A stretch of 64,000 bases of DNA from Trissonchulus latispiculum (GCA_030248195.1 JASAND010005626.1:59434-123433), one strand, 5' to 3'. Numbered from the stretch's first letter, positions 52,701-55,810 are shown. Program-made: numbers and translations. The notes: a model not told the origin generated them from the letters alone.

Positions 52701-54352
52701 GATAAAACAATCTAATACAGCAATTTACAAAATTTGGCTTTTTTAATTCAGTACTAGATTATTGGTTCACTTTACAGCCCTTGCGCTTATTTGAGCTGTC
52801 AGTTGGCAATATTTGACCTCTCAAAAATTGATAGTTCTCTTCTACCCTTTCTCATTAAACTTGCAGCTATAACCAAATTTAATTTAGATTAGTCTTTATC
52901 CATTGAGCGTGTGCCAATGGTGTACAGAAATCATAATTTTGCTTCTTTCAGTTAAATTTCACCTGGTGACATAAACCTTAAACCAAAACTTCATCTTATA
53001 AACACGGTGGTCATTGCGGTCAAACAAGTTTCATGCGGGCTGCGGGCGTGGGCGCGGGGCGGGCGCGATCATTGAAAAATGTGTCCATTGCCAACTCTGA
53101 GCTATATGTTAATCGGAAATTTTGACTTTCGACACTTTTTGACATTTCTCCTCATCAACCAAAGCTTTTCACGTTTTTTCAGAATCACATAAATCTATTT
53201 TACTATTATTGATTGTAATTACAAGCTGTTATTACTCATTAGAAGAGGGTTGAGACGTTATCTCAATCCAAAATTGCTATTTTTTGCAACTCGCTTATTT
53301 CTTTCATTATGCTCAGATTGGGACATTATGATATGGAATTTTGCTCGGTTCACAAAAATGCTAATTTTCATGTTTTATTTTGGTTTTGTGTGAATGAATT
53401 TTGCCAGAAAATGACAACTAGGTCACGCCTCTTCATATTTCTGTGTTTGGATGACCTCTTCATGCTATCTAAACCTTGATTCTGCGCTTACTGCAGAATA
53501 ACAGGTTACACTTGGCTCATATTCCTTTCTGGATTATTTCGGCCAATATGTGCTTATGTAGCTTAGCATAGCTTAGCTTATGCTTAGCTTCAGGCATGTC
53601 TGACAGAAAAATACACATACCAGCCTCATAAAAGATTCTGCCCAAATAGCGGCTGATTTTATCATAGGGTTAAAGTTGCATATGGTCACAGATGAAAATT
53701 TAGCATTGGGTACTATCTAAATAAACGTAGAAATTGTTAACTGATTAACCGAACCCCTTGAGTGTAAATATGCTAGACAATAACCGGAAGGAAGGACGAT
53801 GCCACAACAGTACCTCCCACCAGTAACATTCGAGTCAGAGATATTGATCGAACGTACAACTGTCGATTTAGTACACCGTAGTACACAGTACAGTACAGTA
53901 TTTAGTACAGCCATCCACTCGCATTCCAACCTGTAGTACGACCAAAAAATGTGCGTACAAACTTTGGCCGTTTATAGCAGATTAACCCTTGGAATAAACC
54001 CCTACAATGTATATCTTTTTAGAATCCTCAGGAACTCGAGATTTCGAAAGTCCGGAAATATCTGAAGTTTCAGATTTCATTCCCGATTTTATCGCATTTT
54101 TTATCGCAATAAAATTTTTAATAATATATTTTAATAATATATATTTTAACAATAATACAATTATAATAATATTTTAATAATATAAATAATGGCCTAAACT
54201 GACTGGGGAGGTTTCATTACCAGAACATTCACAGTAATACTGTGAGCGAAATATTTTCCAATCAGTGAAATCGAAATTGTCAGAGCAAATATTCCAACCG
54301 TAACCAGTAGAAACCGTCCAGTGATGTGGTACCACTTTCCACTGCGAGACAT
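7361..54352 (-). CDS. DEG/ENaC-type cation channel with a C-type-lectin-like domain, 16 predicted exons
   Basis: Gene model built by eye from GT-AG exons with matching phases. Exons in order: 54352-54221, 51528-51456, 50986-50776, 48725-48556, 47873-47728, 14049-13898, 12973-12876, 10678-10515, 9944-9855, 9474-9357, 9092-9029, 8705-8651, 8189-8067, 7754-7713, 7483-7361. These 15 are the ones I could place; a small exon may be missing after TM1. The product is about 586 residues. DEG/ENaC proteins form trimeric, usually sodium-selective channels with two membrane spans and a large cysteine-rich ectodomain. Diagnostic pieces are LVPRCTKRGVEC, GDCFTV, GLKMWVNMTYF, TCYLSC...CGC, CDCPHPCR and the TM2 motif GASVISFVEI, which contains the GxS filter. 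A lectin-like domain sits between TM1 and the channel ectodomain. The classic FPxxTICN motif after TM1 was not found. The 31.8-kb retroelement stack occupies one intron. Further 5' exons are possible. Confidence 0.75.
8067..8705 (-). CDS. Channel gene exons: pre-TM2 ectodomain
   Basis: Exon 8705-8651 (1 nt + 18 codons, donor CTG|GTAAGA) reads NEYYDVTVTANAPAKQTL. This is the Y-x-x-x-x-S/T-x-A-x-x-P stretch directly after the last cysteine pair in DEG/ENaC. Exon 8189-8067 (41 codons) contains ESLAFFVENVNKQFAKFKIS, leading into the strand before TM2. Both are phase 0 at their downstream ends. Confidence 0.75.
9029..9944 (-). CDS. Channel gene exons: conserved cysteine cluster
   Basis: Three exons. 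9944-9855 (30 codons, ends CAG|GTAAGT) contains ARHLGGKFSNCRY, the position of the LPxPYxxC motif. 9474-9357 (39 codons + 1 nt) contains TCYLSCYQYHMYQTCGCF then IPLP and ECFRDASK. 9092-9029 (2 nt + 20 codons + 2 nt) contains SLCDCPHPC. The CxxxC...CxC...CxCPxPC order is the family signature. All phases agree. Confidence 0.8.
9603..9660. repeat. (CTTTAA)n-like repeat
   Basis: Reiterated AACTTAACTTTAACTTT words of 5 to 6 bp. It lies in an intron of the channel gene, just upstream of a tRNA-like segment. Confidence 0.7.
9675..9740 (+). other. tRNA-like segment (SINE head or tRNA pseudogene)
   Basis: A box-A-like stretch (TGGCTAGGGCGTTGG) is followed about 35 bp later by a B-box-like GTGTTCGATCCCCACC. 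The T-arm pairs with one mismatch, but I could not build a clean acceptor or anticodon stem. A tRNA-derived SINE head or decayed tRNA copy is more likely than a functional tRNA. Confidence 0.4.
10515..10678 (-). CDS. Channel gene exon: palm/beta-ball segment
   Basis: 2 nt + 54 codons between TTTTTAG and GTAAGT. The translation starts G-LKMWVNMTYFQETM and continues EGTRLIIHPTDHTPVPM. This is the well-conserved GL-x-LxL ... G-x-x-x-IH ... P block of DEG/ENaC ectodomains. Phase joins exactly to 12876 (G split across the junction). Confidence 0.8.
11082..12321. mobile_element. Non-autonomous TIR element in a channel-gene intron
   Basis: AAGGTGGTGGTATCGTTTACCG at 11083 is repeated in perfect inverse orientation ending near 12320. 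AGCT flanks both ends (11078-11081 and 12322-12325), compatible with a short duplication. The 1.2-kb interior has no transposase; it includes a local palindrome around CGGTGAGC / GCTCCACCG near 11395-11435. Superfamily not assigned. Confidence 0.6.
12876..14049 (-). CDS. Channel gene exons: cysteine-rich ectodomain, first part
   Basis: Exon 14049-13898 has 50 codons + 2 nt, from a CAG acceptor to a GACCA|GTAAGT donor. It ends with the DEG/ENaC pattern LVPRCTKRGVECN, i.e. C-x5-C after a hydrophobic residue. Exon 12973-12876 (1 nt + 32 codons + 1 nt, donor GTATGT) continues to AQGDCFTV, the equivalent of the G-x-C-F/Y-T motif that follows in this family. Confidence 0.75.
13800..13843. repeat. 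Tandem duplication of about 21 bp
   Basis: ATATGTAACAACAGTGAGCA occurs twice in a row inside an intron of the channel gene. Confidence 0.8.
14050..15761. other. Intron sequence left of Gypsy element A
   Basis: Lies between channel-gene exon 14049 and the left edge of element A. No exon or transposon was recognised. A TATTTATTTT-type repeat is at 14905-14945, and AT-rich sequence follows. Confidence 0.4.
15762..17200 (-). repeat. 3' LTR of element A
   Basis: Runs TGTAAAGAAACGG to TGCCCTTACA on the plus strand and is nearly identical to 46128-47530. It contains an extra direct duplication of about 38 bp (CAATCTGAGCACTGG... twice at about 15909-15985), which explains its greater length. The sequence just inside it (minus-strand GGTGGAGAG) is purine-rich, as expected for a polypurine tract. 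Confidence 0.9.
19482..19967 (-). pseudogene. Possible membrane accessory protein of element A, frame broken
   Basis: The frame starts with a Ser/Asp-rich stretch (SESASSESSDPDDQLDPLVL) and continues to about 19740. There an overlapping frame (19496-19741) gives a better continuation, with a long hydrophobic span including FGVLSFLAFLFLSVFTLSLL. A single frameshift between them is likely. No family recognised; low confidence that it is translated. Confidence 0.3.
20154..20678 (-). CDS. Hypothetical accessory protein of element A
   Basis: 174 codons with a natural amino-acid composition, several paired cysteines (LKCPNL, FLCVECWW, FRCPNVRCQ) and histidines. The cysteines could bind metal or form disulfides. 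There is no signal peptide I would trust and no recognised family. The frame is in the element's coding orientation. The function is unknown. Confidence 0.4.
   Translation of the reverse strand: MWSLSFLILNPNSLPDGLKMLPGTVDIYTDPRMSHLFEVNTRVHLKCPNLAQICIFLCVECWWRTSLNFYGVPITVFPVHDEIRLSRDPHKLRLRRLISSSGGGIFRCPNVRCQSPYVVILHESEGWSYTNGLQFLCEEARLLLVHVPLVLHDFMPVDVLDSVISVNLTSSYNL
21809..22744 (-). CDS. OTU-type cysteine protease domain of element A
   Basis: 311 codons. An N-terminal linker is followed by LGDGNCYYRALS (catalytic Asp106 and Cys109 of the DGNC motif), then the helical stretch SWPDIRNALYDFLATYE, the conserved ATDDELFLAAAWLRTPIMSY, and SDHFMVVL with the catalytic His near 223. OTU proteins usually cleave ubiquitin or ubiquitin-like chains. 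The frame is the same as integrase, separated from it only by one TAG at 22751-22753, so it was probably the C-terminal part of the polyprotein or is reached by readthrough. It has no start ATG of its own near the beginning (first codon GTG), which supports fusion. All three key motifs are intact. Confidence 0.8.
   Translation of the reverse strand: MTPEISLARKPLSPKQPKGKGPVLRTGDTSSETEACDPPQYLSDESLSPEKDLLYYNRRKFFNPIDDRWQQRIAILRGFRVRHKLPVLMQHMPLYEPYKVLNVLGDGNCYYRALSLAMTGLEDSWPDIRNALYDFLATYEDKKRFRNTFPQMAEVKWRLSKAAEFATDDELFLAAAWLRTPIMSYSKFGKEWAWQLFTPEALLGKNIEHERCTLYLYNINSDHFMVVLSVREPNHGTWPTGKPPKVLYRELTSDSTQSSPDTENKPARSAKDPDLRRIFSTSPLFSGPSPLFRNPFRASQRRTHSASPSRD
22751..24774 (-). pseudogene. Integrase of element A, broken frame
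   Basis: Contains a Ser/Glu-rich spacer, then the HHCC zinc domain (HFWWPGMRTDVKNW, CPRCQKR), then the DDE core and a C-terminal GPY-like part (HIGPYRIEKIFG), ending in a basic tail. Breaks: a frameshift near 23755, an in-frame TGA near 23630, and a frameshift near 23455. The core therefore cannot be made as one chain from this copy. The 5' edge abuts the MITE-like insertion at 24775. Confidence 0.85.
24775..25134. mobile_element. Non-autonomous element with 9-bp TSD, copy 1
   Basis: Starts ACAGGTGGACAAGGGG and ends CCCGTTCAGGTATG, 360 bp. The flanking duplication TTGGCATCC is exact (24766-24774 and 25135-25143). Inside are repeated CCACAAGGGG words at both ends, a G-run/C-run hairpin and the palindrome CCGGCTTCGCCGG. 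It has no coding capacity. It interrupts element A between RNase H and integrase. A 9-bp duplication points to a Mutator-like element, but terminal inverted repeats are weak. Confidence 0.8.
25135..26382 (-). pseudogene. Reverse transcriptase and RNase H of element A, broken frame
   Basis: RT motifs in order: LRLCVDFRKINKI, VYPIPRIDDI, FNQIELDEESKAKASF, YNVLPFGLKCAPGNFQR, then the catalytic YIDDILIFSKTF. RNase H follows with VLHTDASDLGLGAVLS, and NADGLSRNP marks its end. Frameshifts lie near 25970, between fingers and the YIDD motif, and near 25300. The catalytic residues themselves are present. Typical of Ty3/Gypsy pol. Confidence 0.9.
26357..28422 (-). pseudogene. Two tandem aspartic-protease-like domains of element A
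   Basis: The upstream frame (28206-27499) has ALFDTGALVSVMSGRLAERL. The downstream frame (27511-26357) has ALVDTGANLSLMSEGLVRSL and, further on, LIGTDFILEHGG. Both show the retropepsin D-T-G and a second hydrophobic strand. Single-copy protease is the rule because retropepsins work as homodimers, so this could be a single-chain arrangement or a duplication. Breaks are a frameshift near 27505 and an in-frame TGA at about 28210. The segment 28422-28210 is a spacer linking envelope tail to protease. Confidence 0.7.
28440..29773 (-). pseudogene. Envelope of element A, C-terminal (transmembrane subunit) part
   Basis: Continues the envelope on the far side of the LINE. Right after the insertion point comes a charged heptad-like helix, then a mixed ectodomain in the frame 29669-28719. 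A hydrophobic anchor is coded at about 28611-28645 with a TGA stop in it (28608-28610), followed by a basic tail. The frame is shifted near 28710. The layout (helix, ectodomain, single anchor, short tail) matches the membrane subunit of class I-like envelope proteins such as errantivirus/baculovirus F. Broken and not expressible as is. Confidence 0.65.
29792..30980 (-). pseudogene. LINE RNase H and C-terminal Cys/His domain
   Basis: The frame 30553-29834 has RAEETAFLSCLKWV, IRICTDSKSLVQKI, ITMQWVPSHVGIHGNEAADQ (RNase H Glu, Asp and His-containing motifs) and then CPDCGHAEEDLAHLLLHC, the CxxC-H-C motif found at LINE C-termini. The sequence between 30554 and 30980 is the RT to RNase H connection with frame breaks. 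Confidence 0.8.
30985..31206 (+). repeat. 5' LTR of element B
   Basis: 222 bp, identical to 40705-40926. It starts TGTAACAACCCGG and ends CAGCTACA. I see no clear TATA or polyadenylation signal in it. Confidence 0.95.
31212..31229 (+). promoter_or_regulatory. Possible primer-binding site of element B
   Basis: TGGTGGCCAGTGTAAAAG starts 5 nt inside the LTR. Its TGG can pair with a tRNA CCA end. The tRNA species was not determined. Confidence 0.35.
31352..38593 (+). CDS. Gag-Env-Pol polyprotein of element B
   Basis: 2413 codons from the ATG (MPIETRSMTA). Approximate residues: capsid-like gag 1-230; zinc knuckle CAKCNRVGHRRFEC near 321-334; a duplicated 15-residue unit SSFQNGNRPRQT near 346-375; hydrophobic signal-like segments near 545-586; a cysteine-rich glycoprotein-like region 587-1120 with several N-x-S/T sites; a Gly-rich stretch and membrane anchor LINLAVLLLILAGFVCLAYL near 1124-1150; a basic tail; aspartic protease LLDTGSTFTLI near 1250; RT with FCVDYRKLN (1574) and YIDDIIVF (1675); RNase H with LLHTDASGTGLGAVLS (1820) and NADALSRL (1935); integrase with HHCC, then VDILGPL, SDQGSNF and ANGMVERFNR carrying D, D and E. 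An envelope between gag and protease is not the retroviral order. No furin-type site was seen in this glycoprotein. All catalytic motifs look intact. Confidence 0.9.
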   Translation: MPIETRSMTATSEQLQAMFESFKTDILRQANGLTANVTELNQESDEQQHHRIESLLGKFSNDIDENFSEFLENFEFYTSGFGWSESKKARKLPLYLDGAARDQYRLLDSATKADFARLRQELKRVFIKPENKRFSTLKLKSRVKSESETIAIYARDIRKLCKATFSDELSDQAKEQLLLNALENGLPGKFKKILLDKEPATFDEAVRILQKREAADTYLQRVSVDSNNTVVSKQMSSLFSQMDDLKQLIREQPASAAQHSVSTCAAVSESDLQQRIERLESRINKTLQTGSRRSRENQSNRNEYSAPKQSKFRWTASGRPICAKCNRVGHRRFECYSATGNNQRSSFQNGNRPRQTTGDSSFQNGNRPRQTSGDNKGRQKTAEFTRSRRTNANKQTVCSTDTDSDTKPSDSEEELIASAEGTNLSQELSLLQEQIRNLSSHVFADTIAFVGECDTLSLSEKQNSNNLSLCTPITQTVNSHMLAVADKISATPERQLTEPKVHDGSMLTSNNKRWKCRHSGSSKLSGTEYQRNLPNTALPLSSCGSQIFACMLVVLIALFCTVRSVSTKPKLKLLACFLCLLVQPVYARDFQLCGRSRGSYALHVPVGIQCSLPTVAKPLSTQAFLYVTNSEPSTVEAFSCYKVVTEGCTYTGVFNTGGLIKPATKTQTSLTPAECVSVLNTKRFANQELKAVADGLWMTENQFRLSFKYCCYTYCTQVTNYVLEKGYVATIDSRSLSSDLGSLGGCHANSGYCHGTENVIVWNASKLASSCKFKLHGKYDIELSGKHVLIDEVQGAFQLHKTISDRCLPHHCFDTAQGTIICLAGDSAKNTESTMPAGNDVYPQFANANVSDPVNAKLNYLYDLVSRQHAADFRRVWLALCSVTSRQLQIIWQLARVDATLAARVMLNRSDITAQFAGEALLVWPCNPITPSKIYWDYKVDGTCYEYLPVLHESSLFFVVPGSNDLTLSSLTINCAHHPKGIYKGLHGWQNSDGDTEVVEIPIHLAWTAQWQVPNFSTPALFTNLLTQLHTSPGLYPSHEARLRKIELQLGGLINYTAESSLDPRIITTTLKGLGEGAGVILEHGSHAIGQLVENTGVGLGSLLSGLGHGAGSLLGGMLKGPIQLLINLAVLLLILAGFVCLAYLLFVHRNRVKHFCSRKKKPGDDEGDSSTPIIGMKSLAESQPPIPRLEPELPTSALPESQLSYDFPPEGCGWKRQSNASMFVSEPENPPSKTPSLISVLVNSKPVTALLDTGSTFTLITENLVSSGHKLTQAATRVKGITGHHLVLLGTILSLFQIGPLQVHHEAYVLKQSPYDCIIGTDLMKHLGPIVIDFSPPEAVYICGQAVPIVKSDIAGKNVMRSRFLSPCVQLKEDVVIPARTEVCAWIGKASQISTKEEHQYLDPNPLVTEKYGLLVGRVLLPKKETLPVRLLNPTKTAVTLRAGSVVGHLEPVDTLDQVSQVSSWLPSKMFDLESASLSGDEKEELRKLIDEFSDIFAKHDRDTGRTHLVKHTINTGDSLPIKQRPYRVPVSQVEKVNEHVRNMAERKVVRPSSSPWASPIVIVKKKDGSDRFCVDYRKLNALTKKDVYPLPRIDEILDSLSRAKLFSSLDLMSGYWQIELDEASKEKTAFATPRGGLWEFNVLPFGLCNAPATFQRLMEHVLAGLNWHNCLVYIDDIIVFSSTFSQHLKDLKLVFNRLRQSKLKLKPQKCEFCKAEIHFLGHVVSANGVKPDPNKTTAVSNFTTPKTIKQLQSFLGLCTYYRRFVKAFANIAKPLYSLLQKDQSFVWTEGCQSAFNKLKESLVNAPILAYPDFNKEFLLHTDASGTGLGAVLSQRDSNGKDHPVAFASRSLRPPETRYPAVHKEALAVVWALNNFRHYVYGRPTEVVTDCAPLKWLLNANPKSSRLANWSLMLQDYVKHLKITHRPGKSNGNADALSRLCLVTTSTEFTWLDLQQEQKSDPYCKEILVKIGDDDAGVKDYHIKSNGLLYYRPLISKQASKRYYQGPDRLVVPESLRSSVLHGLHDDVFAGHLGFGRVYQTLKAYYYWPNMKQDAKEWCRACATCASRKDPPKKIRCKLRPMVAEAPFSRLAVDILGPLPTSLKGNRYVLVAMDAFSKWPEVFALPDQKAETIAQILIEHIVCRHGCFRELLSDQGSNFQSTLLKDVCKILATRKIRTTAYHPEANGMVERFNRTLLDMLSMYTNQMQTNWDEYLPFACFAYRVSKHETSKESPFFVLHGRDPLLPISSVLHAQQSVYDETDDFVRDLAVRLRCAWETVRKTTAESQNRRKEFYDQKAEDPNFCVGNRVYLYTPVIKRSGSNKDPKLSLTPKLARFWTGPWRIISLSVPDAEIQSIDEPSKPSLFVHINRLKMCNDLHTPYLKAPEVPNIYASVKLTKVHHVQQLYRNAFYQ
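38549..38837 (+). other. Predicted intron joining pol to the NADAR/SGNH frame in element B
   Basis: The donor AAG|GTACAC at 38549 interrupts the end of pol in phase 0. The acceptor TTATTTGACAG at 38837 is preceded by a long pyrimidine-rich tract (38680-38760). Exonic sequence from 38838 to 39002 is open for 55 codons in phase 0, contains a pol-tail-like HNYNLRSRK, and is in frame with the ATG at 39003. Splicing would extend integrase directly into the accessory protein; unspliced RNA would end at 38593. A second acceptor-like TTTCAG stands near 38990. Confidence 0.55.
39003..40670 (+). CDS. NADAR-like plus SGNH-hydrolase-like accessory protein of element B
   Basis: 555 codons. After a basic N-terminus, residues about 57-210 look like a NADAR (YbiA-type) domain: FEIICGRSHPLSL, TSCLQLYEYIRCIQHGQND (with the family's conserved Glu), LVEKFSQHPHLLDILRATG, and HLKDRCLGIGCSP, the equivalent of the D-x-x-W/L-G-x-G motif. 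Residues about 238-400 look like an SGNH/GDSL hydrolase: LLLSDSFSRH (block I), VLLHVGINDRGG (block III, G-x-N-D) and VQHLNFDGTKVLF (block V His). The rest is Pro/Gln-rich. NADAR enzymes break N-glycosidic bonds, and some reverse ADP-ribosylation; SGNH domains are known in some retrotransposon proteins. The combination in an LTR element is unfamiliar to me. The frame is intact. Confidence 0.6.
   Translation: MSRYSRANPDRYRVKLSDHRHHPSNVSNHSRDRSVERTRPPIRSVVHSVSGGSSSRFEIICGRSHPLSLVNGENPIRMGRCIFTSCLQLYEYIRCIQHGQNDVAQILLDPKYAEDASAIPGFLSAETKRLDPSLPNFVYQRENLIRSILVEKFSQHPHLLDILRATGSKTIVCCHLKDRCLGIGCSPSEVDNFPLDKWGDNIYGLSLQSFRSNPHCSSAVDLNEWISRPLFSSTDPKRTCLLLSDSFSRHISEIESGSVVSVSGLRMRSVPFEIEHRKISVSDYDFVLLHVGINDRGGTEDSWDDDLAKLASALKLARQVYWCSPVPQPSDVSSIRFENWQKHACRQVHFQYIDLAEQRPNPFLHGSSIARDLYHSSPGQVQHLNFDGTKVLFNQWAKAIPNLAKCKRFYSALWYRQREIPESPAWKILFAASADSAVTEPPEQVIVTAPSQMIQGPSSLRQDPPDATSVVGNTPGPILSTFGASLPQPVQVPQQPMLSTAIVPRPSLWPLTSPWPPSQPSTALCIPATLHLPDGQAIPMGTLSFGFGNIFWRTH
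40705..40926 (+). repeat. 3' LTR of element B
   Basis: Identical copy of the 5' LTR, followed by the CTAG duplication. No convincing polypurine tract precedes it (the sequence reads ACCCCCGGCGAA), which is unusual. Confidence 0.95.
40931..42323 (-). pseudogene. LINE reverse transcriptase, catalytic motif lost
   Basis: Motifs: LKTGKSPGPDAITNEMI, TIIPIPKKGKP, YRPVSLTSCLAKLMES, FQAGFR, ALAMIDFSRAFDTV, GVPQGSVLSPLLFIIFIN. At the catalytic position the expected A-D-D preceding LALWSSDP is replaced by a partial duplication (LVLWSLALWSSDP), so the enzyme would be dead. The frame is cut at its 3' side by the LTR of element B. Confidence 0.85.
42320..43187 (-). pseudogene. LINE endonuclease (partial) and linker
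   Basis: The frame begins inside an APE-type endonuclease: VLIGGDLNCHSDLW (the GDLN motif), and later TLSDHLPIIISY with the catalytic Ser-Asp-His. A break between 42788 and 42724 and another near 42322 separate endonuclease, the KPWWSPEAAAAVKKCKEAY linker and RT. The N-terminal endonuclease residues are lost by 5' truncation. Confidence 0.8.
43188..43850 (-). pseudogene. Envelope of element A, N-terminal part with signal peptide, cleavage site and fusion-peptide-like stretch
   Basis: A hydrophobic segment near 43830-43770 (FAVPLFWMIMTFFVACAHA) resembles a signal peptide at the end of the gag-linked frame. After a frameshift in a 7-base homopolymer (43640-43646), a cysteine-containing surface part follows. 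Then KRQKR at 43306-43320 is a basic furin-type site, immediately followed by an Ala/Gly-rich hydrophobic run typical of a fusion peptide. The LINE insertion cuts the gene at 43188, and the reading frame on its two sides agrees. Confidence 0.7.
43851..45666 (-). pseudogene. Gag of element A
   Basis: From the ATG at 45666 comes an acidic N-terminus, then a capsid-like helical region (ESFDEHVGHYERFC, TWDEFVAAAKKV, ETVTDYLMRLNRYARLSF) as in Ty3/Gypsy gag. The zinc knuckle CFNCNKPGH lies at about 44780-44820. The last knuckle cysteine is lost through a frameshift there, and a second shift near 44530 restores the frame, so about 80 residues between are read in the wrong phase. An Arg/Ser-rich linker then runs into the envelope signal peptide without a stop. 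Confidence 0.8.
45667..46107 (-). other. 5' leader of element A
   Basis: About 440 bp between the primer-binding site and the gag ATG, AT-rich, with no other feature seen. Confidence 0.5.
46108..46127 (-). promoter_or_regulatory. Likely primer-binding site of element A
   Basis: Directly inside the 5' LTR the minus strand reads TGTGGAGCCTGCCTGAGAGG. Its TGG near the LTR edge can pair with a tRNA 3' CCA end. The tRNA species was not determined. Confidence 0.45.
46128..47530 (-). repeat. 5' LTR of element A
   Basis: 1403 bp, the partner of the repeat at 15762-17200, with scattered substitutions (for example CCTGTTAGG versus CCGGTTAGG near the edge). Transcription of A would start in this copy and run toward lower coordinates. 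I recognise no TATA box with confidence. Confidence 0.9.
47728..47873 (-). CDS. Channel gene exon just upstream of the retroelement-filled intron
   Basis: Phase-1 start (GTTTTAG|GA) and phase-0 end (GCTATG|GTAAAG), 48 full codons including VYIEKTDVFSRLFNREM and SPSELEHAAKFFAM. The phase fits the lectin-domain exon before it and the exon at 14049 after it. Composition is that of a soluble helical ectodomain segment. The next intron in the gene runs from 47727 to 14050 and holds Gypsy element A. Confidence 0.6.
48556..51528 (-). CDS. Channel gene exons encoding the C-type-lectin-like domain
   Basis: Three exons: 51528-51456 (24 codons + 1 nt), 50986-50776 (2 nt + 69 codons + 2 nt) and 48725-48556 (1 nt + 56 codons + 1 nt). 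The middle exon holds CPKGWTSGDRACY and LCYSLYGSRLPSF, the N-terminal half of a C-type-lectin fold. The third holds the C-terminal cysteines (FTECINTA, FQCDIPIAYTKVICQ). The spacing gives a short, complete domain without the WIGL and calcium-ligand (EPN/WND) motifs, so calcium-dependent sugar binding is not expected. Splice phases join both to each other and to the channel exon at 47873. A TIR element (49366-50332) lies in the second intron. Confidence 0.65.
48803..49365. other. Intron sequence of the channel gene
   Basis: Part of the intron between lectin-domain exons 50776 and 48725. No repeat pair or exon seen. Confidence 0.35.
49366..50332. mobile_element. Possible decayed TIR element related to 11082-12321
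   Basis: The left edge TAAGGTGGTGATTCCTTTTG resembles the start of the element at 11082 (TAAGGTGGTGG). An inverse match to GATTCCTTTTGGxGACAT occurs at 50308-50328. The outer right end is degraded, so the boundary is uncertain. Lies in a channel-gene intron. Confidence 0.35.
51970..53099. mobile_element. Possible hAT-type non-autonomous element
   Basis: The left end CAGAGTTGGC and the inverse of the right end (GCCAACTCTG, ending 53099) match over 10 bp and have the CAGRGNTGG form of hAT ends. GC-rich clusters with GCGGGCGTGG occur just inside both ends, in an otherwise AT-rich area. The 8-bp flanks AGCAAGAG and AGCTATAT share 5 positions only, so the duplication is weak. The interior has no transposase. 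In the intron after TM1. Confidence 0.45.
53100..54220. other. Intron sequence after the TM1 exon
   Basis: AT-rich, with TTAATAATATA-type repeats at 54105-54190 and AGCTTAGCAT repeats at 53560-53590. A short minus-strand stretch near 53800 hints at a Leu-Pro-containing exon, but no coherent splice pair was found. Confidence 0.3.
54221..54352 (-). CDS. Channel gene exon: start codon and TM1
   Basis: The ATG at 54352 opens MSRSGKWYHITGRFLL and a hydrophobic span ending near GKYF. This matches a short cytoplasmic N-terminus followed by TM1 of DEG/ENaC channels, including the tryptophan just before the membrane. The donor is CTG|GTAATG in phase 0. An acceptor-like CAG lies just inside the exon, so an alternative upstream first exon cannot be excluded. 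It is only 174 bp from the Polinton-like element at 54527. Confidence 0.65.
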
Positions 54353-54526
54353 ATAGGAGACAGCATGAAGCTGAAATCAGCTACTCTTAGTTAATGCAGG
54401 AGTACTGTATTTATATTTAGGCGAGGGTTAATGAAAAGCTAATGTTAGGTTAGGTAGCAGTGACTAGGGTTGTTCGCGGGCAGGTGGTGGGGACGGCCCC
54501 TGATGGCCTTTTGGCAAACTTATCAG

Positions 54527-54914
54527 AGTAGTATAAAAATACCGATTCTAGGACAGAGGCGCAGGAGACGCTTGAGGCAGATCCTACGTAGCTAGTTTGT
54601 AGTGGTTGTGGCACGTGCTACCATTATTATTCTACTATTTTGTGTTGTCGGAGGCGCTTCCTTACCTATTAATATACTACACTAATTAAGTTAATTTAAG
54701 ATTTTGAGGCATCTTAGACTTCTTTCCAACATCAGCACGCTGCTACAATAGAACCGGTTTAAACCAGTTTCGTTAACCTATTTTCCTACCTATAAATACA
54801 ACTCCACAAAGGTAAGTTTTCAGTCATGACTACTGCATTTGTTGCTGTTGCATGCATTGGAGTTCAGAAGTTGGGAGATATCCCTTTAGAGGTGACTGTG
54901 TTAATTCAACGGCC
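54527..54914 (+). repeat. Left TIR of the Polinton-like element
   Basis: Includes a copy of the first 29 or so codons of the 57683 gene and its upstream TATAAATA, ending where the two copies diverge after TTCAACGGCC. Confidence 0.85.
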
Positions 54915-55373
54915 GAGAAGCTATTAAATTCATCATTCCTTGAAATAATAATAATAAAATATAAAGTTAAACTAATTAATTATATTATTAATAATGAAAA
55001 CAAGAATACTTACCGCTGAATTGTTTGTGGCAACACCCTGTTGAAAAGAAAACATTGAATAACTAAGAAAATGCATTAAACTAAAGAAATTGAAAAATAG
55101 GACATTGATCTATGTACAAGTTTAAAATTTTAATCACTTTTTAAAAGGGGACTTTGTGAAAAAACAAGTCCCAGCCCCTCCTCTTTACAATTCACACATT
55201 CATTAATTTAGTTTTTACACACACAGACATACAAATTTTCAACCCAATTTCAAAAATTTGTTCTCAATCTCTGCCCCACCACCCCAATTATTTAACCTCA
55301 AATTTTAGTATAAAAACAAAGGATTTTTGAGCCCAACCACAACTTTTCCAAGCTCCACAGCAACATCATCAAA

Positions 55374-55424
55374 TTTATCATCATCATCATCTTCACCATC
55401 ATCATCATCACCATCATCATCATC
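55374..55424. repeat. (ATC)n microsatellite
   Basis: Reiterated ATC triplets; the nested element at 55425 is inserted in it and ATC triplets resume after 55810. Confidence 0.9.
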
Positions 55425-55810
55425 ACAGGTGGACAAGGGGGGGGGGAAGGGGGGGAAATTCCCCCCCTCGGCGAAGTCGCCCACAAGGGGTCGCGAAATT
55501 GCTCCCACAAGGGGTAAGAAAATTGGCCACAAGGGGGTCAGAAAATTGCCCAAAAATTAGGTTTTACGATAAAAATTTCCCAAAAATTTTCCGGCTTCGC
55601 CAGAATTTTTTACTTAAAATTACTATTTTTAGCTAAAAAACGTCCAAAAAACGCGTTTTGGCTAAAGAATCGCTGTTTTTTTGCTAAAAAATGGCAAAAA
55701 TCGCTTAAAAATCGCTTTAAAAAGTACCCCTAAGAAAAATCGCTCTCACAAGGGGTACCCAAATTTGCTTCCACAAGGGTCAGTGAAATTTGACCTCCCG
55801 TTCAGGTATG
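55425..55810. mobile_element. Non-autonomous element with 9-bp TSD, copy 2
   Basis: 386 bp, same orientation and same ends as copy 1 (ACAGGTGGACAAGGGG ... TTCAGGTATG). Both flanks read ATCATCATC (55416-55424 and 55811-55819), consistent with a 9-bp duplication, though the host is itself an ATC repeat. It has about 26 extra bases relative to copy 1, around the poly-T/AAACGCG part. Confidence 0.8.

Noticed and set aside
53717..53929. Candidate exon for the FPxxTICN motif after TM1
   Set aside because: A Leu-Pro stretch occurs, but with a stop next to it and no acceptable splice pair.
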